NCBI GenBank assembly: GCA_001949185.1 | Contig: BDGG01000002.1 | Span: forward strand, 4,330,448 to 4,394,447 | Reading direction: 5' to 3' | DNA length: 64,000 bases | From: Ramazzottius varieornatus | Taxonomy: Eukaryota > Tardigrada > Eutardigrada > Parachela > Ramazzottiidae | Part shown: piece after piece, positions 27,601 to 37,092 of the stretch | Position numbering within the stretch: the stretch's first letter is position 1 | How the letters are laid out: every line of letters starts with the position of its first letter | Translations under genes and position numbers: made by a program | Notes under the pieces: model-generated | Databases searched by the model: none | What the model was told of the DNA's origin: nothing | What the model saw: the letters and a program-made list of their open reading frames with translations, nothing else

Positions 27601-30600
27601 CAGTCAGGGACAGTTCTGTTGCTTTAGCGGAGTTACCACTGTTACCCCGACAGCAGGTACCGTGTTTCGTTCAAGTTTTGCTTTTGGCCATTGGTTATAT
27701 TCTGAAGTAGGACATCAGTACGCTGATATCTGTACGACCTCCTGGTAATCCTGATGCTTTTTTGTAGGTAGCGTTACCGGTCCTACGGTTACACCAAAAC
27801 CGCCCGCAACCTGCGCTCCGACCACATCCCCCGACAGCACCGGCCGTTGCTTCAATCAGAGTCAACTATCCACCCAATGCCAAGGCCAACGCCTGTCGAA
27901 ATCGCCTGACTGTCAGGCAGGACAGTTTTGTTGTTTCGTTGACGGAGGACTTGTAACCCCCCCTCAGGGTTCCGGGTGCTCGCCTAGCTCCGAACCCCGC
28001 ATAACCAACGGTACTTGCGTTAACTTAGACCAGATGGCCAGCGTCTGTCGAGGACTCCGCCTATCAAAGTCCAGGAACTGCGAGGAGCGACAGTTCTGTT
28101 GTTTCGGCGGGCCACTGTCACCACCCGATATGGTCACTACCACACCGTTTACGACAACCTCCCAAGAAACAACTCGGCCTCCTCCCGGCAACCCGTGCCA
28201 CCCTTCGACGTCCCCCATCTCTACCGGGATATGTGTTCGTTCCCATCAGCTGACCGCCCAGTGCGTTGGTCAACAGTTCTCTATGTCTCCGGACTGCGCG
28301 ACAGCGCAGTTCTGCTGCTTCCAGCGCGACCAGACTGCAACTAACACTTCCGGCTACGGCTCGTACGGGTCTACAGCGTGCACACCCAATACGGAACCGA
28401 CGGTCAATGATGGCGTCTGCATGAGCGTTTACCAGATTGGGTCGGGGGTGTGCTCCGGCAAACGCCTTTCTAAGTCAGCTAACTGCCAACCTCAGGACTT
28501 CTGCTGCTTCGGAGGCTCAAGTAAGTAGAAAACCGGCAAATGAAATGGCTTCAACCTGATGGTTTTCCCAAGTGGCGCACTTTTTCATTCAATGACAATG
28601 GAAATATGCGTCACTTGAGATAGCGATCATGCCAACTTATGGGCCGACGTTCTCAGAGTCATGAGAATTAAATCTAGGTATCAATTATAACGTTTTTTTC
28701 ACCTTCTAGGCTCGCCTGCAGCTGTGAAGCAAGCCTTCGAAAAGCAATGTTCTCCAAGAACCGATCCCAGCGTATCGAATGGTCGCTGTGTCAGTCAGTC
28801 TTCACTGGAGTCTCAGTGTCAAGGAATGAGAATGTCAAAGTCCGACAATTGTACCCGAAGCGACGATTTCTGTTGTTTTCCGGCACAAAGCAACACTCTT
28901 CCAACATGTTCACCAATGTCAGAACCCACTGTCAAAGATGGCATGTGCCTTAACACAGACCAGTTGGCTGACCAGTGCCATACTGGAAGGTTCTCGAAGT
29001 CCGCGGGGTGCCTAAAGGATCAATTCTGCTGCTTCGACAGGACACCATCAAGCGCTGGTGAGTTTGGTTCACTACTACAAACTCAATTTCTTGAGAACTT
29101 CAACGACTATTCGGCTGATAACACCGTCGGCAAATGAACCGAACCAGACTGTTTTCTTAAGTGGCGCACTGTTTCGCTATGATTTGCTGTTAGTGTGTTC
29201 TGCCACTTGAGACAACCATCTGGTTGAGTACATTTGCCCTCTTCCTCTATATAACAGAAAACACCGTAGAAAATCACCAGTTTAATTGTCGGATTTTTCT
29301 CACATCCATTGGTTACAGATACCGGTAACGCAGTGGTCACCATCAAGATCACACAACCTTCGCAAATGAAACAAGCCATGGAGCAATGTAGCCCGATGTC
29401 CAACCCAGCTGCAGTGGGGCAATGCATGTCCATCTCTCAGCTGTCCATCAGCTGTCAAGGAAGACAGATTTCGAAGTCTGCCGACTGTTCTGACTCCATG
29501 GCGTTCTGCTGCTTCTCCAGCACTCCAACTGCAAAGGTCCCGTGCACTCCCAGCTCCAGCGCTGACAGTACCGGGTTCTGTGCAGATCAAAGTCAGCTAG
29601 TGAACCAATGTCAGAACCTCCGCTTTTCCAAGTCGGTCCAATGTACACAGCCGGGACAGTTCTGTTGCTTCGCTAACCCCATCCAAGCATCTCCACGAAA
29701 TCCCTGCAGTCCGGAATCGGAAGCTAACACGCGAGGTGTCTGTCTACTTCCGGCTGATCTCCAGGCTGAATGTGGTAACGGCCAAAGAGCAGCTAAGTCT
29801 TCGGACTGCACCACCAGGAGCCAATGGTGCTGCTTTAGTGGAACTTCCGGTCAGCTGGCAAGTCAGATCAAGGAAACACTCTCAACGGGCCCGATTGTTT
29901 CCGGGTCTGCCCTGTCCGAGTCCACAACAGGTAACCGCCACCCATTCCAATAAGATCCAGTTTATGATAAGTGGGATAATTTATGGTAAAACGAAACGTA
30001 CAAGATCGCTGTTGTAAGTGGCGCAGATTACCAGCCACTGAGAGTGAAAACCTGCGCCACTTGAGGTGACGATCTTGAACATTTCGTTTGCCGATCTCCC
30101 ATTTATTATAGTGAACACTTGTACACGTTAATAAGGGTCTCTTATCTTACAGGTAATATTAGTGACGTTCTCAGTCACATTTCTCTCCTGGGCGGCGACG
30201 GTGGTGTTTCTCTCTCAGTCAGTAGTACTGCTCAAGTAGCCACGAATATAGGGTTATTCCCCGGAGTCTCTCCAGGCTTCTTGACTCCAGGGGCCTTCAA
30301 CATCACGACCTCTAAAGCCTCAGTTAACACCACCATGCAACAGTTCTGTCGACCCAACAGCGACCCACGCATCACACACGGTACCTGTATGAAGGTCCGC
30401 GAACTCCAAGCCAACTGCGCGGAAAAACGAGCCTCGCCATCCGCTGACTGTCCACGCTTCTCATGGTGCTGTTTCGACGAATCGGAGGAAGGACTGACGA
30501 CGAGCACTCAGCCCACCGACCTCGCTCTGGTCAACCCAGTCAAGATCGACATCCTCCTCAATCCGCAAGTCAGTCCCGTAGAACAAGTCGCCAGCTGTAC

Positions 30601-31617
30601 ACCCAACACTAACCCCAGCGTCAAAGATGGTTCCTGTGTAGACGCTAGCCGGCTGACCACTGTCTGTAAAGGCTTCCGGGTAGCTAAGTCCAGTGGCTGC
30701 GCGACCAACGAGTTTTGTTGTTTCAACACGAGTATCGCAGTGGCTGAAATCGTGGTACCTGTCCCTATCGCACCGCTGACCGCCACTAGGTTGACCGTAT
30801 CGACGAACAACCAGTCGATCTGTACACCTGGTGATAACAAGCTAATCCATAACGGCCAGTGCATGACCATGCGACAAATCAGTAACAACTGCGTGGACCG
30901 AAGAGCCGCGCCAAGTCTTGATTGCAGCATTGGGGAATGGTGTTGTTACGGCGAACCATCAGGTAACAGGGTGCAACTTGCCGCATCGGCGGAGAGCTTA
31001 CAGTGTGCTCCGAACTCGCGACCTTCGCTGAGGAATGGTGCTTGTATGACGGTGAGAGAACTTCAAGAAGTTTGTGTGGAACACCAGGCAGGACCTTCAG
31101 ACGATTGTGAAATGGGTAAGTGGGACATGAGCAAAATAAGGAACCAGATCGTTGTCTCAAGTGGCGCACGTTTTCATCAATTTTGGCTGAAGAAGTGCGC
31201 CACTTGGGAAAACGCCCTTATTCAATCCATTTGCTCAGGTTCCAAGTATCGTTTAGTGTTTCTCCCGAATTAGTTTTTTATGTCGCGTCTGCTCTTACAG
31301 GGAAATGGTGTTGCTATAGTGAAAATGGGACGGGTGTGGTGAACAAGGAAGGTAAGGTGGTAATGGCGGCCTTGACGCAAGAAGTGGCTACGCAGCCACC
31401 GGTGGAGGATCCAAGTTGCATACCGAATGCGGAACCACAAGCAACGGACGGCAAGTGTCTGTTGACGAAAGACCTAAGAACGAAGTGCAGGAACAGAAGA
31501 GTGTCCAAGTCACCGCAGTGTCATCTTGGCCAGTGGTGCTGTTTTACCGACCCGAAAGCCGACCCGTTTCTGACGGAGAACGGAATGCAGATGGGAAGAG
31601 ATCATGTACTGCTTTGA
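18639..31617 (+). CDS. giant secreted protein with 40 six-cysteine modules
   Basis: Eighteen exons: 18639-18921, 19064-21077, 21138-21478, 21640-22086, 22171-22221, 22505-23617, 23814-24365, 24506-25867, 26169-26585, 26657-26836, 26910-27134, 27206-27370, 27426-27656, 27768-28520, 28710-29057, 29319-29930, 30153-31115, 31301-31617. All phases agree, giving 3457 residues, and nearly every intron is phase 1. Order: signal peptide (about 1-28), a Gly/Asn/Ser/Tyr-rich low-complexity region, 25 modules, one different eight-cysteine domain encoded by exon 12, then 15 more modules. The modules follow C-x11-12-C-x8-9-C-x9-10-C-x4-8-CC. In the middle of the array they carry SKS before Cys4 and end in FCCF. 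Linkers are Thr/Ser-rich. Some introns fall between modules and others cut a module (introns 2, 6, 7 and 17). Seven introns contain a palindromic element. Paralogue of the upstream gene; extracellular structural or defensive function is inferred. The start at 18639 was chosen because it begins a clean signal peptide; an in-frame ATG also exists at 18540. Confidence 0.9.
22248..22355. repeat. intronic palindromic element (copy 5)
   Basis: Lies in intron 5 of the 40-module gene. Inner arms GAGTGGCGCACG and GAGCCACTTCG; outer arms GCCGGCGAACGAAACG and TTCGTTTCCGGGC. Confidence 0.75.
23633..23746. repeat. intronic palindromic element (copy 6)
   Basis: Lies in intron 6 of the 40-module gene, which splits a module between Cys1 and Cys2. 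Inner arms CAGTGGCGCACG and CGTGCGCCACTTAG; outer arms GTCGGCAATGA and TCATTTGCCGAC. One of the best-preserved copies. Confidence 0.85.
25915..26028. repeat. intronic palindromic element (copy 7)
   Basis: Lies in intron 8 of the 40-module gene. Divergent inner arms CAAGCGGCGCGCG and TGCACCACTTAG; outer arms GAGATCATTATTCC and GGAAGACGATCTTG. Confidence 0.7.
27206..27370 (+). other. exon 12: eight-cysteine domain unlike the modules
   Basis: A symmetrical phase 1-1 exon of 55 codons inside the 40-module gene. Its eight cysteines follow CPDG...NC...DPC...TC...SC..DFCGGCNARFF...C. This CGGC-containing domain is a common companion of Kunitz and WAP domains in invertebrate secreted proteins (established knowledge, from memory). 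Here it stands alone among six-cysteine modules, which suggests exon shuffling. Confidence 0.75.
28533..28649. repeat. intronic palindromic element (copy 8)
   Basis: Lies in intron 14 of the 40-module gene. Inner arms CCCAAGTGGCGCAC and GCGTCACTTGAG; outer arms CCGGCAAATGAA and GGGCCGAC. Confidence 0.8.
29126..29241. repeat. intronic palindromic element (copy 9)
   Basis: Lies in intron 15 of the 40-module gene. Outer arms GTCGGCAAATGAACC and GAGTACATTTGCCC; inner arms TTAAGTGGCGCAC and TGCCACTTGAG. Confidence 0.8.
29990..30095. repeat. intronic palindromic element (copy 10)
   Basis: Lies in intron 16 of the 40-module gene. Long stem: ACAAGATCGCTGTTGTAAGT with GGCGCAG on the left, and CTGCGCCACTTGAG with GACGATCTTGAAC on the right. 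Confidence 0.85.
31129..31238. repeat. intronic palindromic element (copy 11)
   Basis: Lies in intron 17 of the 40-module gene, which interrupts the last part of module 39. Inner arms TCAAGTGGCGCACG and GTGCGCCACTTGGG; outer arms GAGCAAAATAAGG and CCATTTGCTC. Confidence 0.85.
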
Positions 31618-31928
31618 GTTTGAGAATGGCCCGTGATAGGGTTCAGATCAAAAACGCTCAATTTGTTGAATCTGTGAGGTTCGACTTGGTTTCTTCATAT
31701 TTCCGGTGAAGACTTTTGTTGTAAGACTGAATCTTTTTATTTCTTCTACATTTCACACAGTCTTTTCAGTCCTTATCGTTTATTGTTCTGTTTCAGCAAC
31801 ATAGTTTCTGGTCGTACATAATTTATTGTTTATACGGAAACCACTTTCTGCAGATTGTCTGCTTTGACCCATCTTTTCTTTTCAGGACAAAGAGTCAAAG
31901 GCTGCCTTGACAAGAATTTCAAATTTTA

Positions 31929-31934
31929 AATAAA
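31929..31934 (+). terminator. poly(A) signal AATAAA
   Basis: Hexamer 312 bp after the stop codon of the 40-module gene and 56 bp before the stop codon of the opposing PSMD8 gene. The two 3' UTRs are therefore close or overlapping. Confidence 0.55.
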
Positions 31935-31989
31935 AACCAATGAAGTATCTTGCAGAGATGACTCTCACACTATGTCGTAGTCAAACGTT

Positions 31990-33466
31990 TTATACGATCT
32001 TCTCAAGCTCTCTTGCGTAACTCAACATAGTCTCAGCTACTTCCTGGTACGAAAGGGCCGTCATATCAGCCAACGTTGGTTGTGGTCGGTCAACATCCAT
32101 GTCAGCTTCGAGGCCGAAGTCATCTTGAATCAGATTCCTTTCGGTGTCAAACTGGAAGACACCTCCGTGACCGATCTTCCACTTATTCTAAAACGAGCAA
32201 AAACATTGGGTACGACGATACACTTCTCCGCCGATACACACTTTCGATAAGACGTCTTCCCAACTATATACTATATCCGACAATATTATCTCCATATACA
32301 TGACTACGCCTGACAGCTGACCTTATCTACGTAGGATTTGAACTCAGGCTCCGTAGCAAAGAAGAGCATTCTCCGAGCCGAGTCAGCGCTTATTATAGGA
32401 CAAGATCGCTTGATACACTTGGCAATTTCAGCCCTGCAAACACGCAACATTAAGATGGAATAACACAGGTATCGAAGACTACGTAAGAATAATCCGAGAG
32501 AAAATCCTAAAAAAGAATGTACCAGAGCTTTACCGTGTTGTTTCAGCCAGCAGTTCCATGAAAAAGCTGTAGCTGGGAGCAGGTATGCTCTTATTAGCGG
32601 AGAAGATTTTGCTGTAGCTACCCTCCATCAGACACCGCTCCAGCTGCACAGGGAAACTCAGGTACGGATCCTTCTCAATAGTGTCCAGGGACATCAGTTC
32701 CACTTCGCTGTGGAAGTCACCGAGGCGATTCTCGGCTAGGAGGGACAGGAGGTATAAACCGAGAAACTGGTTCATCAGCGAAGATTCCGGTATACCACCC
32801 CTGTACAGTGAATGTCAACAAAGAAATGAGTCAAAAGTGTCCCAGCAATGGAAATGCACTTCGATATAGTTCACCGAACATGCCCAGTAGTGCTAGCGAT
32901 AATTTCCGAGAACGATATCGAATACTATTCGGCGTAAAGCGAACAGCAAGTTCGTTCTTCTCGTACATATACCGGTAATTGTATAACCATCAGCAATTCC
33001 TCATTAAAACACAAAGATCTTACTTGACATCGTAATAGTAAACTTTGAGCTGATCAATGTGGCGCTGAAAGCCCTTGATATCTCTGTCGAAGATGGCAAA
33101 CTGAGCTCCCATTTCCAACACATCTCCTGTAGACAAATAAGGATAGCGAATTAACGATAACAGGAATTCGAATCGCATCAGTCCGCACTAGCGGGTATGT
33201 CGTGGATGGACTCTTACTTGCTAGGACAATCTCTTGCTTCGATGCTTCCCCTTCTGCTGTGGGTATGAAGTGATGTTCTGTAAGGGCTACCTACAACAGA
33301 ATGGTTAGCGATCAGTGGATGGAATGAGACTCAAGCGATCAAACATAGAACGTACCTTCAGTTGGTTGAGTAACGTTTCGCACTTGCTCTTTTCCATCGG
33401 CTTCTTGTTCCATTCCTCAGTCAGCTGACGGTAAAGGGCCATAACGTTCTGAAGCCCGGCAGCCAT
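31990..33466 (-). CDS. PSMD8: 26S proteasome lid subunit Rpn12 (PSMD8)
   Basis: Lid subunit of the 19S regulatory particle; it helps assemble the lid for degradation of ubiquitinated proteins. Six exons on the minus strand: 33466-33356, 33290-33218, 33126-33024, 32800-32534, 32433-32322, 32187-31990. They give 287 residues (human short form about 257). Family landmarks in order: LYRQLTEEWNKKP near the N-terminus, ARDVLEMGAQFAIF, GFQRHIDQLKVYYYD, FLGLYLLSLLAENRLGDFH, ERCLMEGSYSKIF, PAPSYSFFMELL and the C-terminal YARELEKIV. This covers the CSN8/PCI region. The ATG at 33466 sits in AAGATGG; upstream in-frame codons have no ATG. Convergent with the 40-module gene. Confidence 0.96.
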
Positions 33467-33566
33467 CTTGATATCGAAAAGTACAGCAGCGCACGAAAAG
33501 TGCTCCTTGGGAATCGGGAGATTGGAAATTAATGTGACCGAAGAGTGAAGAGTCACTCACCGTCAC

Positions 33567-33947
33567 TAGCTAGACTCAAAGCTGGCGTTTACCTAAGTTT
33601 GGGCCGTTTGTTTAGCTAAACGGACGTTGGGATTGATCAAGCTCGCCAAACAGACCCCGCCCACTCAGTTTAGCTAAACGGATTGAAATCGTCCATTTAG
33701 CTGAACGGAGCCTGTTAATCGCTCCGTGATGTCGGCATCGTGTGCGAAAACGTTCCACTCAAAAAATTCCCTTCAATGTTTCTGACGTCACAGCCTTTTC
33801 TACGTCATTTGGTATGTTAGACTGTGATTGATTATTTCGGCACTCAGACCTGAAATTTCAATTGATTACGTGATTGGTTGATTTACTTAAACAAACGCCG
33901 TTTTTAAACGACTACTTTTACGTAAACGCCAGCTTTGAGTCTAGCTA
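33567..33947. mobile_element. foldback/MITE with 26-bp terminal inverted repeats
   Basis: Perfect 26-bp inverted repeats at 33567-33592 and 33922-33947, beginning TAGCTAGACTCAAAGC. The 380-bp body contains TTTAGCTAAACGG repeats and no coding frame. It lies about 100 bp upstream of the PSMD8 start codon, so it could affect that promoter. No clear target duplication was seen. Confidence 0.85.
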
Positions 33948-34500
33948 CTGAGTGGTGAAGTGGTTCCAGCAGTGTTCGGCAGCTAAACATTCCATGCTAG
34001 TCAGCATGGCTCGCCATACCATGATAGAGACCCGAAATGGCCAGCCTTCATCACATTCAATCGGCGAACCGGAAGGTTCACCCGCCCACTGTCGAGCTGC
34101 TACAAGTGTACCAAAAATTAACCGTCGAAAAAGGGTGTTGCATGGAGCCAGGTGGAAGTGACAAATGCACATGGAACGAGCTACAGTTCTTGTTGGTCGC
34201 ACGTTATTAAGGTCCAGTTCGGTTGTCATACCCATTATTGACGGTCAACTTTTCGTTCACTTGTAAACCGACCAGCCCAGTATTGATTGTCAATCAACTC
34301 AGCAGTGGTCGGTTTACCAGGTAGCAGCTCATCAGTGCTTGTGGTATACCACAAGCTGCTCCTTCTTAAAGCGAGGTGAGAATCTTGTGCACGTAGGGAA
34401 GAGCCATCTTGTGTCCAGTGCTACAAGGAACCCCCTGGCGCACAGAAGTAAGGTTTTGGTGCTTGCAAACAATGAAACTTAACTTTTTAGATTGATAACT

Positions 34501-35514
34501 CCTCCTCACGACGAGCTGTTTATGTCGCAAACGGTTGATTTGAATTTTGAGTTTGCTTGATCAACGGAAGTTAGTCGTGAGTGGGGCAAAATTGAGTTTT
34601 GCAAGTCTCGGAAACGAGACCGGAAACGCGCGAGTTTTGCGGGGTAAGTCTGTAGGCAACTTTGCCTCCTGACTAGTAGCGCTGGCGAAAATACGATATT
34701 TTTCGATACCGTATTTTCGATATATCGTATCATATCGCAGCGATATATCGATATTTCTGGAATTTTAGTTTTTCGGTATCCCACTGGTTCAAGCCCAAAA
34801 GCTCAAGGAGCCGATTTCCACATAAAGTATTAGTAGGATCGAAAGCGTCGGATGCAGCAAAGACATGACTATACCAAGACTCCAAACACCTGGAAACCTG
34901 GACAGAATTAGTACCAAAACCGAATGGGCGGAGTGTGCTCGGTACACCGTGGCCAAAATCAAGTCTTTGAAAATTGAGATAAACCATGGCCTTCCGTAAA
35001 CGAGATATCAATGGCGAGTTTGCGATTCAGCAAAATACCGATATATCGATAACATATCGATATGGCCCGATATGATATCGCCAAATATTTTATTTCGTTA
35101 TCCGATATGAGCTTCATATCGATATTTTCGATACGATATCTGCCGCATATTTTATCGCAAAGATTCGATATATTTTGATACGCTATCGGTATACCGTATC
35201 GTTGCTAGCTTTACTGACTAGACTGAAATTCATGGTTTTCTCTCTGGCTTGTCTCCGTCTTCCGACATCCGCGACACTAATAGGTATCACGAAGCTCATA
35301 CGCGAAACGGTATCTCGCAACGTCAAGCACTGCGCGGATAGAGATCAGCTGAGAAATGAGACTTGAAATTTTGAGTCAAGTGTGCAGAGAATAATCCATT
35401 TTCGCTTTCAAGATAAGCTACTCGAGGGCTGCTCATCTTGAAAGGGAAACTTCGTAATCAACTTACTAGATCAACACAATCAACGGAGTTTTACGGCCTG
35501 TCGTGAGGAGGACT
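34501..35514. mobile_element. possible inverted-repeat element hosting a hAT insertion
   Basis: CTCCTCCTCACGAC near 34501 is matched by GTCGTGAGGAGG near 35500, with weaker pairing further inside (GGTTGATT / AATCAACGG). The two ends face each other around the hAT short element at 34677-35213. TA dinucleotides flank both ends. No transposase frame. The limits are approximate. Confidence 0.45.
34677..35213. mobile_element. hAT-type short element with 8-bp target duplication
   Basis: Flanked by CTGACTAG at 34669-34676 and 35214-35221. Termini TAGCGCTGGCGAAAATACGA and its imperfect complement. Subterminal regions are dense in ATATCGATA and TATCGATAT words, as in many hAT elements. Same family as the element at 48538-49211. 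No transposase is encoded. Confidence 0.88.
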
Positions 35515-36450
35515 ATTATGTCTGACCGGTTTGCACTTTGCAGGATCGACCTTTGGGAGACATTCACGGACACAGTTGGCCGGATGGCTTTTTTGTCGAT
35601 TATTCTATTCTTACTGCCACTAACACAGTTGACCGAGCGAACCGACGCGTGGGTATATGGGCCTCACGTAAACCACCGGAATAAAACCCTGAAACACCGT
35701 CGCGATGGTATGGAACACGTGGGAGCTAGGAAACAAGCCGTACAAGATCTTTTTCTTGAGCGACGCACCCTTCTAGCCATTAATAATGAAAGCGAGCGCC
35801 ACTTCAGACATTCTGTTTGCTCAGCTCCCGCTTTATGAATTTACTGTGCTACGCCAAGAATTTATAGACCTGTTTCGCAATTCACGTTTCGGCTCTGAAT
35901 AGAATAAAATCTCATGATTTTTACTATTTTATACTGTGTCAGTTTCTGTGCAGAAACCGTTTCGCGGTTTGCTCACTTCCGGCGCAGAATATTAGCATAA
36001 AGGGATATTAGGCCGCGCGAGTTCAGCACGGCTTCGGAATTCACGGGGCTTGTCATTTAGCGCTCTACTGGATAATGCCCGGACTTCTTTCGTTTTTTCT
36101 GGCGATAGTTTCGGGAAGACAATCATCTTCTCCTAACTTCAATGCTAGTTTCGGTAGAAAACATGATGGATTTCGAGAAGGAACGAGAGCGGAAGTCAAG
36201 TGGCGCAATGTGGGAGAGGCGTGTTACTCGGATCACTTGACGCGCCAACTCCAATTCGCTGATTGTTCTGATCACTCTCCACTCCACCAAAATTTCAAAT
36301 TTCGACCAAAGTGGTTGATAGTAGAATCAACTCAGCTTGCACAGAATTTCAAATTCTGTGCAGCGATATCGGGCAAAACATAAGCCGTGGATAACGGCAC
36401 AGCATAAAACCTATACTTATGCTGTGCAAGCCGGAAGCATGACTTTCGAA
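35222..36450. other. region with possible small secreted-peptide exons
   Basis: Two short frames begin with hydrophobic, signal-like stretches: 35584 (MAFLSIILFLLPLTQ) and 36075 (MPGLLSFFLAIVSG). The second is followed by ASFGRKHDG, which contains a GRK amidation/cleavage-type motif. A palindromic element of the family usually found in introns lies between them (35725-35826). No full exon model could be built, so this is weak. Confidence 0.2.
35725..35826. repeat. palindromic element (copy 12)
   Basis: Arms TTGAGCGACGCAC and GAGCGCCACTTCAG with outer AAGATC and TTTGCTCAGC remnants. Not inside a recognised intron; because other copies sit in introns, it may mark an unannotated gene. Confidence 0.65.
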
Positions 36451-36887
36451 TAATGATGAGCATTACACGTAGATGGTCCGTGTAATGTAGATTGTAATGC
36501 AAAATAGCGTAATTGTAAAAGTTTAATTACATTTTACACCAGTTCTACAAACCGGGCGGTTAAAAGTGGTGGGAACGACGAGAACGATAAACCAGCTATG
36601 TCTGCGTTTGCATAAAATATAGATCCTACTAATTGTCTTCCCGAAATACTTAAAAATACGGTTACAAAATGATCATATCCAAGAGGTTCGTGACATTTTC
36701 GCCTGTAAGTCAGCCGAATTTCAGATTTCCAGCGGCAAAATACTCAAAAAAACCGCAGATTTTGGCTTTTAAAAGTTTTAATTACATCTTACATTTACAT
36801 TACAACTTTCCGGTGGTTGTAATGTCGTGTAAAAGTGTAATTGTGATGTAAAATGTAATGTAATGTAAAATGTAATGATCATCGTTA
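36451..36887. mobile_element. hAT-like short element rich in TGTAATG words
   Basis: Ends TAATGATGAGCATTACA and TGTAATGATCATCGTTA form imperfect inverted repeats. The flanks CTTTCGAA and CTTGCGGA match at 6 of 8 positions, as a decayed 8-bp duplication would. Subterminal TGTAATG/CATTACA words are abundant. No coding capacity. Confidence 0.65.
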
Positions 36888-37092
36888 CTTGCGGAACAGG
36901 TCCAATGTGTCAAACGTATTGCATTCTGTTTTGGATAATGGAAGTGTCATGTCCAGTGGACATATCCCCCAATGGACATTCCAAGAAACCTTTGAAGACG
37001 TACTACACTCCAAAGACGAAGAAAAATCAATAGTACTCCGTTTAGATCAGCTCGGCAGTCAATAAACCTTAGCTATGATCCTTTTCAGACTC

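Noticed and set aside
22222-31300. Palindromic elements as introners that created the introns they occupy
   Set aside because: Introns with a copy are longer than introns without by about the length of the element, and the splice sites lie well outside the element's outer arms. Insertion into existing introns explains the pattern better.
10158-31617. Six-cysteine modules as EGF, Kazal, WAP or EB domains
   Set aside because: EGF lacks the terminal CC pair, WAP has eight cysteines with a different centre, Kazal and EB spacings do not match. CLIP and lustrin-type are closer but not convincing, so no family name was given.
33945-34235. Minus-strand frame with IMVWRAM, suggestive of a Tc1/mariner transposase fragment
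   Set aside because: Only a few residues resemble the family, no catalytic DDE residues are visible and the ends carry no inverted repeats.
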